Below are positions 1-10,770 of a stretch of DNA of 64,000 nt, piece by piece. Made by a program: the position numbers and the translations under genes. Each line of letters begins with the position of its first letter. The first letter of the stretch is position 1. The notes below the pieces were generated by a model, which searched no databases, had not been told where the DNA came from, and saw only the letters and a program-made list of their open reading frames with translations. Origin of the DNA: Siderastrea siderea (taxonomy: Eukaryota; Cnidaria; Anthozoa; Scleractinia; Rhizangiidae); contig OZ034967.1 in the NCBI GenBank assembly GCA_964030785.1, forward strand, positions 68,795,713 through 68,859,712, written 5' to 3'.

Positions 1-129
1 TTCTCAAGCATATAAGCCGTTCGCTTGGTGCGGAAGTTTCTTCCATGCCTGCTTACGATGCTGTTATTGTGTAGTACGCTCTTCGCCTTATCTTGGATGT
101 CTGTGTACATGTCACTCATCCTGTCACTG

Positions 130-276
130 TTGATATCATTTTTAATGGTTTTCAAGGATCAAGGTCAAGGTTTCGAATCCCGCACAAGCCTGAATTATTT
201 TCGGGCTTTCTTTTAGCAACTGCAAAGGTTGCCTCTATAACTGCGATGATCTTATTTACATTTAATCCCGACGTGT
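130..276 (+). repeat. tRNA-derived SINE, 3' part
   Basis: The B-box-like stretch GGTTTCGAATCCCGC, the AAGCCTGA joint, the pyrimidine-rich hairpin and the tail ending in an AACTGCGATGATCTT-like block match the 3' half of the SINE copies at 4.1-4.7 kb. The tRNA head is degraded. This is an old copy. Confidence 0.6.
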
Positions 277-277
277 T

Positions 278-445
278 CGATCAATAAAATCGATAATCGA
301 TAGCATTCGATAAAAATCGATAAAAATTATTAAATCGTATCGGAAATCGATAAAAATCGATAAAGGGATTGGTTGTGAGTAATCGATAATTATTGATTTT
401 TCAATTATTCTTATCGATTCTTATCAAACTTATCGATTGTATCGG
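278..445. repeat. ATCGATAA-motif palindromic repeat
   Basis: About ten copies of ATCGAT(A/T)A occur in both orientations within 170 bp, so the stretch can fold on itself. No coding content is visible. It is probably a small fold-back element. Confidence 0.45.
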
Positions 446-639
446 CGCAATATTTTTCCACGTGTTTTAGGTAGGGAAGCATCAGAAATGAACGGTCTTA
501 TTTAGAAAATATTACCACGTCAATAAGCGATTCTAGAACAATTTTATTGCATCGAACGGTACCATTTACAAACCAACAGGCCTGTAAAATGTTTAACATG
601 AGTCAGTAGGGAAATGAACATAACAATTGATGCTTGCTC

Positions 640-1041
640 AGAAACAAAAACAACAACAACAACAAGCTTTATTTGCATGACTACAACAAAGAATTACAGC
701 ATTGCAAAAGCCGCTTTAAACTTAATTATCAATTACTTACTTAATTAAAACAACTAAAGAGATTACAAACATTTCTTAACCATTCAGAGAGGTAGCTATT
801 GTAACTAGTTTGTCTCTTTGTTCAAAGCATGACGAGATGAATGAAATTAATTGATTATAAAATAATCAGTACAATTCATAACATGTGACAATAAGGTCTC
901 ATGTGATAATAGTCGTAGAAATGGGATTTTAGGTTCTATTTTAGAAAAGAACCTGTCTCTTATCGAAGAATAGCTCGGGCAATCTAGTAAAAAATGAGTT
1001 TCATCTTCAATATATTTGTTACAATTGCAGAGACTACATAA
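640..1041 (-). pseudogene. LINE ORF2 C-terminal fragment (distal piece)
   Basis: The minus strand encodes a cysteine/histidine motif (CSLCN...DETHFLLDCPSYS) typical of the C-terminal end of non-LTR retrotransposon ORF2 proteins, followed by an AT-rich 3' region that ends in a (TTG)n tail on the minus strand (641-665). The reading resumes at 7398 on the far side of a 6.4-kb insertion, where the preceding ORF2 residues are found. The LINE is therefore older than that insertion. It is 5'-truncated and dead. Confidence 0.75.
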
Positions 1042-1345
1042 GGGACCGTTCATTTTTTACGAGGTAGGGGGGGCTGGTGGGATTTTTGAACTGTCATTAA
1101 GAAGTTGCATGGCCCCCCCTCAGTCAATAAATTTTTTCCCATGGCCCCCCCAATAAGGGTAATTTTTTTTGGGTGACCCCCCCCCCCAAAAATAAAAGGA
1201 AAAAAGAAAACTCAGTTTTAAAAGCCAGCTATGCATACTGTACAGTTAACAAAACCATCTTTTTGACAATATCATTATATTACCATTAATACTGCAGTTG
1301 CATTTGCCACTTTTAACTGTACTAAGTCAGCAAAAGAGAAATGTT

Positions 1346-2182
1346 TCAGCTCGCTATAAACTTTGAATTCGTTGAAGAGTCAAAAAAAAAAGAAAAATCA
1401 ATTTCTGACCTTCTGGTTATGGCTCTTCCTGAACGTGTTGTGGCTGGCCTCTCAACTTCTTCGTCATCGATGAAGGCACCTTCTTCATCGTCATCGATGA
1501 AGGCAAGAATGACATCATTCGATTCGTCTCTTTCACTGCTGCTTTTGCTTCCACTGTTGTCGTCTTCGTCGCTATCATCGTTATCAATGTCTAGCAAAGA
1601 TTCATTTTCAGCAGAGTCTTTTTCTTTCAATCTTGTTTGTAGCAGATCAGTTCTTTTAGGATTCATTTGGAGAAGCCAGTGTCTGGCAATTACCTTAACC
1701 TTGTCATGTTTGGTGCTCTTCAGAAGTTTGTCTAGTCTACTGTGCTTGAGGTATTTGTTAAGCTCTGCCACTCGAAGCTTTTGTAATTTTGTCGGATCTT
1801 CGCACAAATCTTTCCAAGCATAATCCTCATGATTTTTCTCCCTCGCCCTCTGGCTTTCCTTGGCCCTCTCCTCTGCCCTCTTCTTCTTTTTGAAATCTAC
1901 CACCTCAAGATGCTTAAGGTGTTCAACAACAAACTTTGGCTTAACAATGAACTTGTCATAAAATGCTGCCACACTTTCTGAATCTGACAAAACTAGCCTG
2001 CTACTGCCACGCTCCTTCTTCAACTGAACTCTGGGCTTCCAATCGTCTGGATTACGGCCCTCCCTTGGAGTGTTGTTGTACGATAGGTAATGGTACTTGG
2101 GAAGACAGGAATGGTCAGGAAAAGGCTTCGGACATCTATCTATGAGTGGTCCAGAACAATTGGCTCCTACCTTTTTCCACAA
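1346..2182 (-). CDS. transposon-borne protein with SAP-like segment, acidic C-terminus
   Basis: This is a 278-residue ORF inside the 1042-7397 element. It has a lysine/glutamate-rich helix (about residues 98-120) followed by a segment resembling a SAP-type DNA-binding helix pair (LRVAELNKYLKHSRLDKLLK, about 138-157). An aspartate/glutamate/serine-rich acidic tract covers about 195-240. The likely N-terminal part lies at 2167-2403 in another frame, implying an intron or a frameshift near 2170-2185. No catalytic DDE pattern is visible. It probably encodes a DNA-binding accessory protein of the element. The function is not established. Confidence 0.5.
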   Translation of the reverse strand: MWKKVGANCSGPLIDRCPKPFPDHSCLPKYHYLSYNNTPREGRNPDDWKPRVQLKKERGSSRLVLSDSESVAAFYDKFIVKPKFVVEHLKHLEVVDFKKKKRAEERAKESQRAREKNHEDYAWKDLCEDPTKLQKLRVAELNKYLKHSRLDKLLKSTKHDKVKVIARHWLLQMNPKRTDLLQTRLKEKDSAENESLLDIDNDDSDEDDNSGSKSSSERDESNDVILAFIDDDEEGAFIDDEEVERPATTRSGRAITRRSEIDFSFFFDSSTNSKFIAS

Positions 2183-2403
2183 GAAAACTTTAAAAACTCC
2201 CTGTAGTTCTCGCCTTCTTCGTAATGTTCAGTTATGAACTTCTCAATCTTGGAAAAGTAGTTGTTACTAGGGACAGACTCTTTTTTCGCACCAGCGTTGT
2301 GGAACTGTACCAGGTATGATGTGTTGTGACATCTATTGATATCGTTTGTCTTATGACTCCGTTTTGAAATGCTGCGAACTACATTTGAACTGCATTCGAC
2401 CAA
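2167..2403 (-). pseudogene. N-terminal piece of the transposon SAP-like ORF
   Basis: This 78-residue reading frame lies just upstream of, and slightly overlaps, the 1346-2182 ORF, in a different frame. The content (charged helix EKFITEHYEEGENYREF) is protein-like. The two pieces probably belong to one gene separated by a frameshift or a short intron near 2180. Confidence 0.4.
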
Positions 2404-2585
2404 ACAAATACAGCATTTAATAAGCGATTACAACACAATGCACAACACCTATATAAAACGTCGTCCTTCTTTTCTGGTAGGTTACTAGTTCCTCCCCTGC
2501 TGAAGATGCGAACATCTCAAAGGGACTTCGGAAAACAAGTATTGGCTATATTGTAAATCCAAAAGGAAAGAGAGCGCAATACTAC

Positions 2586-3475
2586 ATGAGCATTTTCAAA
2601 GAGGCTCATTCCAAAATGCGAAAGAATGGCGAAAGTGATGAGTCCTTTAAGAATAGGTTCACCACTGAACGATCCTGTCGATACGATGTTTTACAATCAA
2701 AAGAGGTTACCTTTCTAAGTGCGGATGGGTGTTTGAAAAGAGCGAGTGCGTTTTCCAAACCAGGATATCATTTGAAGCCCAGTGATGGAAGAAGATTGAA
2801 CTTCTTCATCAAAGAGCACAGAAGCATGTTTGACGAGTTGAATGGCATGGTGAAACATTTGAAAGAACATGATTCCACACTCTTCCAGCCTAATGGGCTT
2901 ACCTTGAAGCAAGGAGAAGAATTTGCTCACGATTTTAATGTGGAGCAGATCAAGTGCATTGAGGCTAAGCTGCTGAAGGTCAAGCAGGATATGGAAATGC
3001 TAGAAGAAAACAAGAAAAGTTTCCACACTATATATAAGGGCATACATAAAGAACATATAAGCAAGAGGCGAAGAAAGAAGGAAAACCAAAGAAAATCAAA
3101 TGAAAGGAAGAAGAAGCGGGATGCAAACAACGTCCAACGAGTGTATGGCATTTGTGTTGGAAACCCGCTAGGCAATGATCTTGCAGAATGTCTTGTGAAT
3201 CCTCCTTCCCTAGCCATCCCTGAAGAGTGCGTCAACGTCGAAGATGTTGCAGAATTACTGATAGACGAGATGCACCATATATTGCACATATGTTGCGATC
3301 AAACCACTTCAGCAATGCGGTAGGAAGCAGAATAATCACAAACCTCAAGCCTGACGTTAGAGATGATGTGTACTGCTTCCTGTATCCTGAAGAGTATGCT
3401 CTGCCTGAAAGGAACGAAAGCGACTCCCACAGTGCTAGCAGCACAAGCGACGAGGAAGAGCTTGAAGAAGATTAG
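2586..3475 (+). CDS. second transposon ORF, lysine-rich coiled-coil protein
   Basis: A 245-residue ORF (2586-3323) diverges from the first ORF of the same element. It contains a basic nuclear-localisation-like stretch (KRRRKKENQRKSNERKKKR, about 160-178) preceded by a probable coiled coil. A frame change near 3230-3320 leads into a further 80 residues (to 3475) ending in an acidic serine-rich tail. Both lie between the TAA-flanked termini, so both are transposon cargo. I do not recognise the family and see no transposase signature. Confidence 0.45.
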
Positions 3476-4116
3476 AAGAGAGAAGCAATGTAGTAACAGT
3501 AACTTTATTCATTCAAGATAGTTTACAGGCCTTTATAGCAGCTTGCTGGTAGCTTACGCTATTCCGGTCGAGCTACCACTTAAAATACAGAAATGAAAAT
3601 TAAGTAACTAAATAGAAAGAAAACTTTGTTGGTTTATTAAAGTTCCCTAGCTTTAAAATTGTAGTCTGTAGCTGTGGAAACGTTATTAAAAGCAGAAGGA
3701 ACTTTTTAATAGATTTTTAAATCTAAATTGTGTATTTCGGTGGCGATATATTTTTTAAAAATAGTACAACATATCCCATCTTTAAGTCTTGCAAAAATAT
3801 TTCACGTGACCCCCCCCCCCCCCCCTTTTCCCTTATTTTTTTTAGATGGCCCTCCCTTTAAGAGGGTCTCAATGGGGTGATGGTTTTTACGGTTAACGGT
3901 TAAAATTTTTGTCTTTTTACGGCTAACGGTTAAAATTTTGGCCATTTTACGGCTAACGGTTAATTTCTTTCCTTTACGGTTAAAAGAAATGTTAAAAATT
4001 AATTTCCATTGTTTTAAATAGTTAATAATTAATTTTCATTATTGAAAACACCTTTACGGCCGGTTGTTTACTTCTTAGGTCAATTCTGGGATAAAAAATA
4101 TATAAACAAAGTAAAC

Positions 4117-4345
4117 AGTAATAAATGTAAGGAAGATCCTCGCAGTTATTAACGCAACTTATGCAGTTGCGAAAAGAAAGCCTGAAAAAATCAGGCTTGC
4201 CGGGACTCGAACCCTGACCTCTGCGATACCGGTGCAGCGCTCTAACCAATTGAGCTAACAAGCCAACTGGGAGCTGGTCATTAAATTGGTTCGTAATATA
4301 CCCGGGAAAGATGAAGATGAAATTACGAATATATGACATTCATAT
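4117..4345 (-). repeat. tRNA-derived SINE, minus copy
   Basis: The tRNA-like head lies at 4194-4264 on the minus strand, with A box TTAGCTCAATTGG, B box GGTTCGAGTCC and a pairing acceptor stem GGCTTG/CAAGCC. It is followed by a CCTGA-T6-TCAGG hairpin and a tail. The anticodon stem has a mismatch and position 33 is not T, so it is a SINE head rather than a working tRNA. It forms a large palindrome with the plus copy at 4437-4706. Confidence 0.7.
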
Positions 4346-4369
4346 ATTTGAACTGCGGAATGCAGAAAT

Positions 4370-4706
4370 AAGTTGCGTTAATAACTGCGAGGATCTTCCT
4401 TACATTTATTTCTTCATTCCGCAGTTCAAATATATGAATGTCATATATTCATAATTTCATCTTCATCTTTCCCGGGTATATTACGAACCAATTTAATGAC
4501 CAGCTCCCAGTTGGCTTGTTAGCTCAATTGGTTAGAGCGCTGCACCGGTATCGCAGAGGTCAGGGTTCGAGTCCCGGCAAGCCTGATTTTTTCAGGCTTT
4601 CTTTTCGCAACTGCATAAGTTGCGTTAATAACTGCGAGGATCTTCCTTACATTTATTTCTTCATTCCGCAGTTCAAATATATGAATGTCATATATTCATA
4701 ATTTCA
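4370..4706 (+). repeat. tRNA-derived SINE, plus copy, bracketed by 88-bp direct repeats
   Basis: The same tRNA-like head lies at 4513-4583, with an almost identical tail. The block running from TTGCGTTAATAACTGCGAGG to CATATATTCATAATTTC occurs at 4370-4460 and again at 4617-4706, so the SINE body is bracketed by direct repeats. This suggests tandem SINE units, one of which is 5'-truncated. Confidence 0.65.
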
Positions 4707-4751
4707 AAGTAAACAGTGTTATAAGAATTGTAATGGACATATATAGGATAC

Positions 4752-5180
4752 TACAGCAGTAGTATCCCGGGGGGGGGGGACTCCATTATTTGGCCTAAAC
4801 GGGTATGTACCGCTCAACAGGGTATGGTTTTCAGGGTCTTGCGTCTTAAACAGGGTGTGCAATTTGACTATTTAGCGTCTTAAACTGGGTGTCTTTCTGA
4901 ACCGGAAGCCTTGAACCTTACATGTGGGTACCAGCAATTTTTTTTAAATCTCATCTTAGGATGTCATTTATATAAAAATATATTTCTTGTATGGGAAATG
5001 AAAAACAAGGCGGACAAAACGCAGAACACAAGCAGAGTATAAAGGTCGCTTGTCTTAAACAGGGTATTGAAATGAACAGTTTTTTGTCTTAAACAGGGTC
5101 AGGGTTTGAAAGCCTCGGCGGCACACCCCCCACCCAACTTCCCTTAAATGCGCCCCCCCCCCCCCCGAGAGTAGTATTAC
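4752..5180. repeat. poly-G/poly-C bounded repeat with AAACAGGGT motifs
   Basis: The stretch is bounded by AGTAGTATCCC-G10 on the left and C14-GAGAGTAGTATTACT on the right, so the ends are inverted. Inside, the motif GTCTTAAACAGGGT recurs at least four times. It appears to be a fold-back repeat. No ORF is present. Confidence 0.5.
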
Positions 5181-5961
5181 TATACCTATAGAAATGTAAT
5201 GTATATAAAACAGCATGTACGGTAAACAAGGAACGACGATGCCATACAATTAACCTACATCAAAAGTATATTTAATTGTATGAGATATATGCCTGTTAAG
5301 ACGGTTAAAATAGCAACCTTGCTAGCTGGCTTACTGCGCTTCAACAACGTTCATGACTTTACTTGACTTACTTGTCTTTTCGCGCTCAAACATCAAACCG
5401 TGTCCACACCTTGACTTGTCTTCCAGACCTTGTTATCATTGGCTTACTAATGTCAGTTCCTCCGAATCAACCTCTATTCCCTGGGTTGGGGGTACTCCCC
5501 ATAATGGTCTATAGGGGGAGGCTCCGCCCGAAAGGGGCACCTTTTTCAGGCTTCAGGTGTATGAAAGGGTAGGGATTTCACGAGCTGAAGTATATGAAGG
5601 GATAGGGAAATCTGTCATTTAGGTACTTAAAAGGGCCTTTAATTAAAATATTTCGAGTAGACGAACCTTATGTCTGCATCATTTTAATTTATTAAACGCT
5701 ACATGAAAACGACAAGAAGATTTCCTTCAAAGGGTTTAGAAAAGGGATGCAGTGTTCTTAAGTAGATATGTGAAAGGGGTACCAATTTCAATCGCTGGTT
5801 GATATAGAGTAATTTTCCGTTTTACCGCTGATTTTCACAAGGCGGTAGAGTTTCAGGTGAAATGACCCTAGCCCGGACTTCCTGGCTTGGTCGTTAAGAC
5901 CAAGAAAATCGATGAGATTTCTTTTAAATGCTGAAATAGAGCGGTGTTCTTCTCCGATTTT

Positions 5962-6146
5962 AATAGGCCATTTCCGAGTTGACTTGTACCTCTTTTTCAA
6001 AGCGAGTCTTGGTGCATAGCCTTTCATATGAAAATGAGTTTTCATTCACATGCAGATAAAACTCATTTTCATATGAAAGGTTTTGCACGAGGCCTCGCTT
6101 TGAAAAGGAGGCACAAGACAATTCGGAAATGGCCTATTCTTGCCTT
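5962..6146. repeat. long inverted repeat (about 80-bp arms)
   Basis: The arms at about 5962-6036 and 6058-6144 are reverse complements (centre TTTCATATGAAAATGAGTTT ... AAAACTCATTTTCATATGAA). Mirror-image translations on the two strands are a by-product. It is probably a fold-back MITE inside the hAT-like element. Confidence 0.6.
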
Positions 6147-6403
6147 ATATCTTTCAATTGGCTTCTCCTTCCCAGCTCGATATAAACTAATTACGCCTTT
6201 CAAGACAGCTATCGCTCATACACTGAATGAAGAAACTGAAGATCCTAAAAATAGTTTAAACAAATAGCTGTCTGTCAACTCAATCCACGCGCGAAAAGCA
6301 GACACTTCCGGTCCGCGGAATATGACTCTGCCGGACCTGAGTTTTCGGTATGCGTAATCGTCGTAACCGCATTAGCCACAAGACAAGACACATAAAAGTC
6401 TAA

Positions 6404-7159
6404 GGGCCTGTTTACATGAAAGGAGGGTAACCCTGCTAGAAGGGTTACCCTCCTTGGAGGGTCAAAAGATAGCCCTTCTTTACATGTGTAGGGTTATCCC
6501 TGGGGCTGTCTTACCAGCTAAAGGCGCGGAAACCTGAAACCATCACGCGGATCAGCTTCGCACTTCGAAATTCGTTTACGTGGTTGAGAGGCACCTCAGC
6601 GGCTTCGGGCGTCCATGCTCATTTCTTTGCCTTTTTGGCTGAAGACTCGTCTCTTGATTTATTATTACTTGTGTTTATATTTTCCAGTGGCTGACTCCGT
6701 GTGGTCAATCTTTTAGGGCAAGGCCTTCGCCTTTTACGAGAACGATTTCACCAGAATGATCTATTCCGGCCTCCAAACTAATATTACTTTCTTCTTCGTC
6801 CTTTTGATTCAATCTTGCCAGCATAGGTCGACGAAATAATTCTCCAGGTTTATAAGCGCGCAAAGCCATTTGTTATTATTATATTTTAAACAGTCTGGCG
6901 GCAATGTGACAGTAATCCGATCCCGCTAGACTTGTCCCTCTTAGGAGGGTAACCCTACCTCGACCTTTTACATGGCTTAAATAAACAAAAAGTTGTCCCT
7001 TCAAGAAGGGTTACCCTAGCAAGCAGATAGGGTAACCCTCCTCCTAGGGTGACCCTACCTCTCATGTAAACGAAACCGGGAAAAACAATAGAAAAGGGTA
7101 ACCCTTCTAGGAGGGTAACCCTTGGAGGAGGGTTACCCTCCTTCCATGTAAACGGGCCC
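6404..7159. mobile_element. TAA-flanked MITE with GGGTAACCCT palindromes
   Basis: The termini GGGCCTGTTTACATG and CATGTAAACGGGCCC are flanked by TAA at 6401-6403 and 7160-7162. Near each end the unit AGGAGGGTAACCCT/AGGGTTACCCTCC is repeated several times in both orientations. The short TIR and 3-bp TAA duplication suit a Harbinger-type non-autonomous element. It is 756 bp long and non-coding. Confidence 0.75.
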
Positions 7160-7397
7160 TAAGATTTTGACACTTCCAAAATGACAAATCGTAGACAGGA
7201 AAAAATTTTACGGTTAACTTTTTTTACGACTAACGGTTAAAATTTAGCAATTTTTACGCCTAACGTCTAAATTTTTGGCCGTTTTACGGCTAACGGTTAA
7301 CCCCATTGAGACCCTCCTTTAAGGCCATTTTTTTTACGTGACCCCCCCCCCCCAAATCCCACCAGCCCCCCCTACCTCATAAAAAATGAACGGTCCC

Positions 7398-7828
7398 TAA
7401 CCTCTCATCACGAGGTATTTTGTCGTATCTACCTGTTTCAATCCGAAGTTTATGACTGCTAATTCTCAGTTTTACTAATGATTTTCTAGATGGGTTCTTT
7501 CTTGTTAGATCTAGGTAGGCAGAAAGGCTATAATTCTTTTTGAATGTGTAATAAAAACTAAGTTTTGCGAATGTTGAAGGGTTTGGTTCCAATAAGAGAT
7601 ATATTTCTTTTTCATGAGATCTACATATTGCTTGATTTTACCTTCATTCAATGAATTACAATTAAAGTCACAGAAATAATAATAGTCAGTCATTTTCATG
7701 AGACTAGAGTAAAAACTATTATGACTGTTATAATGAAGGTCAATAGATATTTTTAAAGATTGTTTGACTATAGACCTTTCTTCCTTTTCTCGGAGGTAGT
7801 TTAAGTAATTAAGACGGACTCCGCTCAA
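7398..7828 (-). pseudogene. LINE ORF2 fragment (proximal piece)
   Basis: Two minus-strand frames (7511-7828 and 7377-7592) give consecutive stretches of a non-LTR retrotransposon ORF2 C-terminal region. Recognisable is the segment LRISSHKLRIETGRYDKIPR that normally precedes the cysteine/histidine motif, which here lies 6.4 kb away at 847-1041. A frameshift near 7590 separates the two frames. The fragment is dead. Confidence 0.7.
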
Positions 7829-7831
7829 CGT

Positions 7832-8617
7832 TCGAGCAATAAGTGCAAAAAATATTTACTAAAAAACTACTCATAGACATGATTGTCGCGTTTTTAAAAA
7901 CATTTGAAAAAAACTGTTTCAGTTGTGCAATTCTTGACAGCGATATATTTTGTTATTGTTTGTGCTATTTTACCTTGCCATTATCAATAAAATTATAGAA
8001 AAGCGGGGGCACCTGTAGCGACAACTATTTAACAATTAGATTATGGCTCGAGATTTCTATCGAGTAGCGTAGCCAATCAGATTGCAGCATTTATGATAGA
8101 ACGCTAGTAGATTTATACTAATACTAGTTATTAATTCTGTTGACATGGAGCAAGTAAAAGTGTTTCGCCTAACCATTCAGAAGGTTAACTTTAATGTTCT
8201 TTGCAAACTGAACACAAACTGACGACATCACACAACTGAAACAAAATTTGTGATCAAATATGACGTTTACAAATTTGACCAGCGATAACGAAAACCTTTT
8301 AGAAAACATAATTAACCCTCCTTGCAAAGGTCTCCATTCTTTAGCTAGAATAATTCATTTTTTCACTTAAATGGCTCACGACCCTGTTTATGAATTGATC
8401 ATGATGGATAAAAACTGGTTATGAATTCCTTTATTTTGTCAGAGTGTGAAACACTGGTCAACCGTACGCTGAAAAGTCCCGGGTACCCAAAATCATACCC
8501 AAGGAATATGGACTGCTCTTATTCCGTTCATATTGCAAATGGCATGGCGATGAAAATGGACTTTCAAGAATTTGACTTGAAATATGTTCCTTCTTGCTAG
8601 TAAGTTAAGTTGACTAA
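7832..8617. other. non-coding stretch, no recognised feature
   Basis: AT-rich sequence between the LINE fragment and the 8618 MITE. I see no ORF, RNA gene or clear repeat boundary here. Confidence 0.5.
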
Positions 8618-9025
8618 GGGCCTCCACTAAGACTAGACATTTAGTTGTCGACAACTAAATGTTGTCGACAACTAATTCTGTCGGATGCAAGCATTCCACA
8701 CACTGGAGTGGTAGTTGTCGACAACGTAGTCAGGCCAGCGAAAGCTTGGGAACTAACGTTCACTACGCATGCTCATAACGCAGTACGTGACCACGCAGTT
8801 ACGATAGTTGTTGACAACTAAACCAATCATTTGATACGGGTAAAACGGTCAAAAACGTAGTTGTCGACAACTAAGCAGTTTTCAATTTCGAAAAGTGAAA
8901 CTGCCTAGTTGTCGACAACTAAAAATTTAGCGTTTAGTTGTCGACAACTAATCTCAAACACAGCGTTTTTTAGTTGTCAATAACATTTAGTTGTCGACAA
9001 CTAAATGTCTAGTCTGTGGAGACCC
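8618..9025. mobile_element. TAA-flanked MITE built from TTAGTTGTCGACAACTAA palindromes
   Basis: The termini GGGCCTCCACTAAGACTAGAC and its complement are flanked by TAA (8615-8617 and 9026-9028). The 18-bp perfect palindrome TTAGTTGTCGACAACTAA, or close variants, occurs at least eight times in about 400 bp. It is non-coding. The size, TIR and 3-bp duplication are Harbinger-like. Confidence 0.8.
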
Positions 9026-9028
9026 TAA

Positions 9029-10770
9029 AACATTTAATCGTTAGGTAAGTAAATATCTCTAAGGCTTTTCTGTCAAATACACTGTCCGTACAATAAGAAA
9101 TTGCAGTGACCAGACTCAAGCTGCTTTCTCTTGGGGTCATTTCTTATTAATTTAGATATGCAAATCCATTTCTATAAAATAACTTTTTTGTCTTTCAAAT
9201 TACGCGTAAACTTTAGAGACTTCTCCAAACTGATGAGCCCCAGTGCAAAATAGGTGACATCTGACACCCTCATTTGTTTCTTGTCACCATACCAAATAGC
9301 CAAAATTTTATTGAAGCCTCAGTTACATCAGTTACATTGGATTTGTGCCATCTGGGATTGCAGTTGCGTTGTGACTTTATCGTTGAGTTTTGTGATTTGA
9401 ACTGTACTTTTGTCGAGCTTGTTGCCTTTGGTAGCAGAAGTGAAACATGGAACTTGCGATGGAAGGGACTTCAAAAACGTAAGCAACCAAAGTCCAGCAA
9501 CTTGAATCAAACCGTGAAAGAAAAGCTGAAAATGATACGTCCGCTTTGGTTAATTCGAGTGGTGCCTCAGGCAACCTTCCTCTTCACGGCACACCGGAAA
9601 GCTTTCCGGCTACTCTAGGTCAAAGATGGCTGGCATGGTCACGTAAATTTAAAAGTATTGCAGCCTTGAGCAAATGGCAAGTCTACCGGCTCCATTGAAG
9701 AACGTGTCCGAAAGACCTTTTAAGACCCGAACACCACGAGAGGCAGCTGAACGTGTCCTCAAAGAATGCCGCCACATGCACAAAATCTCATCACGTACAC
9801 ATTTTTGCTCTGCAAGCTAAATCGCGTGGATCCAACAAAGGTTTGCAACAAATGAGATGCCAAATTTATAGTCGACGGTAGTCGACACTCTCAAATCGTC
9901 CGACTCTCTTTTGCTATTAAAGAGTTTGACCTTTTTGCGACTCTTGTTCTGGTGTGGCCCGGGCATTGCGGACTGTCGTCTGCCTCCAGATAGGATTATC
10001 GGCACCAGTGTGCTTTGGTATTGGGCTAGGATAGTTTCCTAACTGAAGCCTTCAGCTAGTGAATTTGCAACCTTTCTACTTGTTTTTTAAGGCACCAAAA
10101 AAAGGAGGGAGGCTAAAGCACCCAGCTCAGCCGGGCCTCCTCCGCGGTCCCTGGGAACCCGATTTGACTATAGGGATTGACTTGGGATGGCTGGAAAATA
10201 GTCACGGACGCGAGATAAGAGTGCCAGCTAGGCTACAGGTCAATAATGGAATAGTTACGTGCCAGCCGGTATGGCTTGAGGACTTTGTTAGAACTGATGT
10301 GTGCTAATTGTTATGTTATTTACATAGGGACACACACTGCAACAGGAATGCTGTAGTTTGGGGACCTAAAGCTGGACATGGGCAGTTTTTTTGTTTGAGC
10401 TGTGATCGAGCTCGTGTTGTGGCACACTGTTTTTTAAGTGTGTTACGTTACCTTTCACTGTGGTACAACAACGCTAGGATGCCAATAAACCAAAAATCCT
10501 CGCCATCTCTTCTATAGACGCAAAACATGAACACTTCTTCCGTAATAACAACGTTTAACTTTGCTTGGAAAGGTGATTGAATGACACTGGGCTCAGCAAT
10601 ATGGCAAGCAAAAGACAAAGTGACAGTTTCTGTTCTAGTTTGCTTTTTATACCCAAAACTTTTGCAGTTTCCAATCTGCATTTTGCACTTAGCCTGCACT
10701 TTAAATTCAGTCTGCAATCTGCAGTCTGCAGTTTATACTGACCGATTTGGTGATGATCTTTGCTTTTTAG
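9029..10770. other. intergenic or first-intron sequence
   Basis: No exon can be supported. The upstream half of the CUB domain is expected on an exon 5' of 10771 but none with CUB residues was found here. Short ORFs at 9274-9618 and 10059-10517 have no family signature. Confidence 0.4.

Larger units (their letters stand above)
3863..7315. mobile_element. non-autonomous hAT-like element, 8-bp target duplication
   Basis: The termini read AGGGTCTCAATGGGG on the left and CCCCATTGAGACCCT on the right. The exact 8-bp duplication CCTTTAAG occurs at 3855-3862 and 7316-7323. Sub-terminal tandem repeats of the type TTTTACGGCTAACGGTTAAAA line both ends in inverted orientation. TIR plus an 8-bp duplication point to the hAT superfamily. 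No transposase is encoded. The interior holds SINEs, palindromes and a smaller TAA-flanked element. Confidence 0.75.
1042..7397. mobile_element. DNA transposon with TAA target duplication and GGGACCGTTC termini
   Basis: Imperfect terminal inverted repeats of about 45 bp start GGGACCGTTCATTTTTTA on the left and mirror this on the right (7354-7397). They are followed inward by poly-C and poly-G tracts. Both ends are flanked by TAA (1039-1041 and 7398-7400). The element sits inside a LINE reading frame that is otherwise continuous. A 3-bp TWA duplication is the Harbinger habit, but the two internal ORFs do not resemble a Harbinger transposase, so the superfamily is open. About 2.9 kb remains once the nested 3863-7315 element is removed. 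Confidence 0.75.

Noticed and set aside
4194..4583. Functional tRNA genes (apparent tRNA-Thr)
   Set aside because: Anticodon stem mismatch, no T at position 33, a SINE tail attached and repeated copies; better read as SINE heads.
4022..4701. Two 87-105-residue mirror-image ORFs (MSYI(R/H)NFIFIFPGYITN...)
   Set aside because: They are translations of the inverted SINE copies across the tRNA-like head and not genes.
9274..9618. 114-residue ORF upstream of the CUB exon
   Set aside because: No signal peptide or CUB pattern, no splice-site support and no repeat family recognised.
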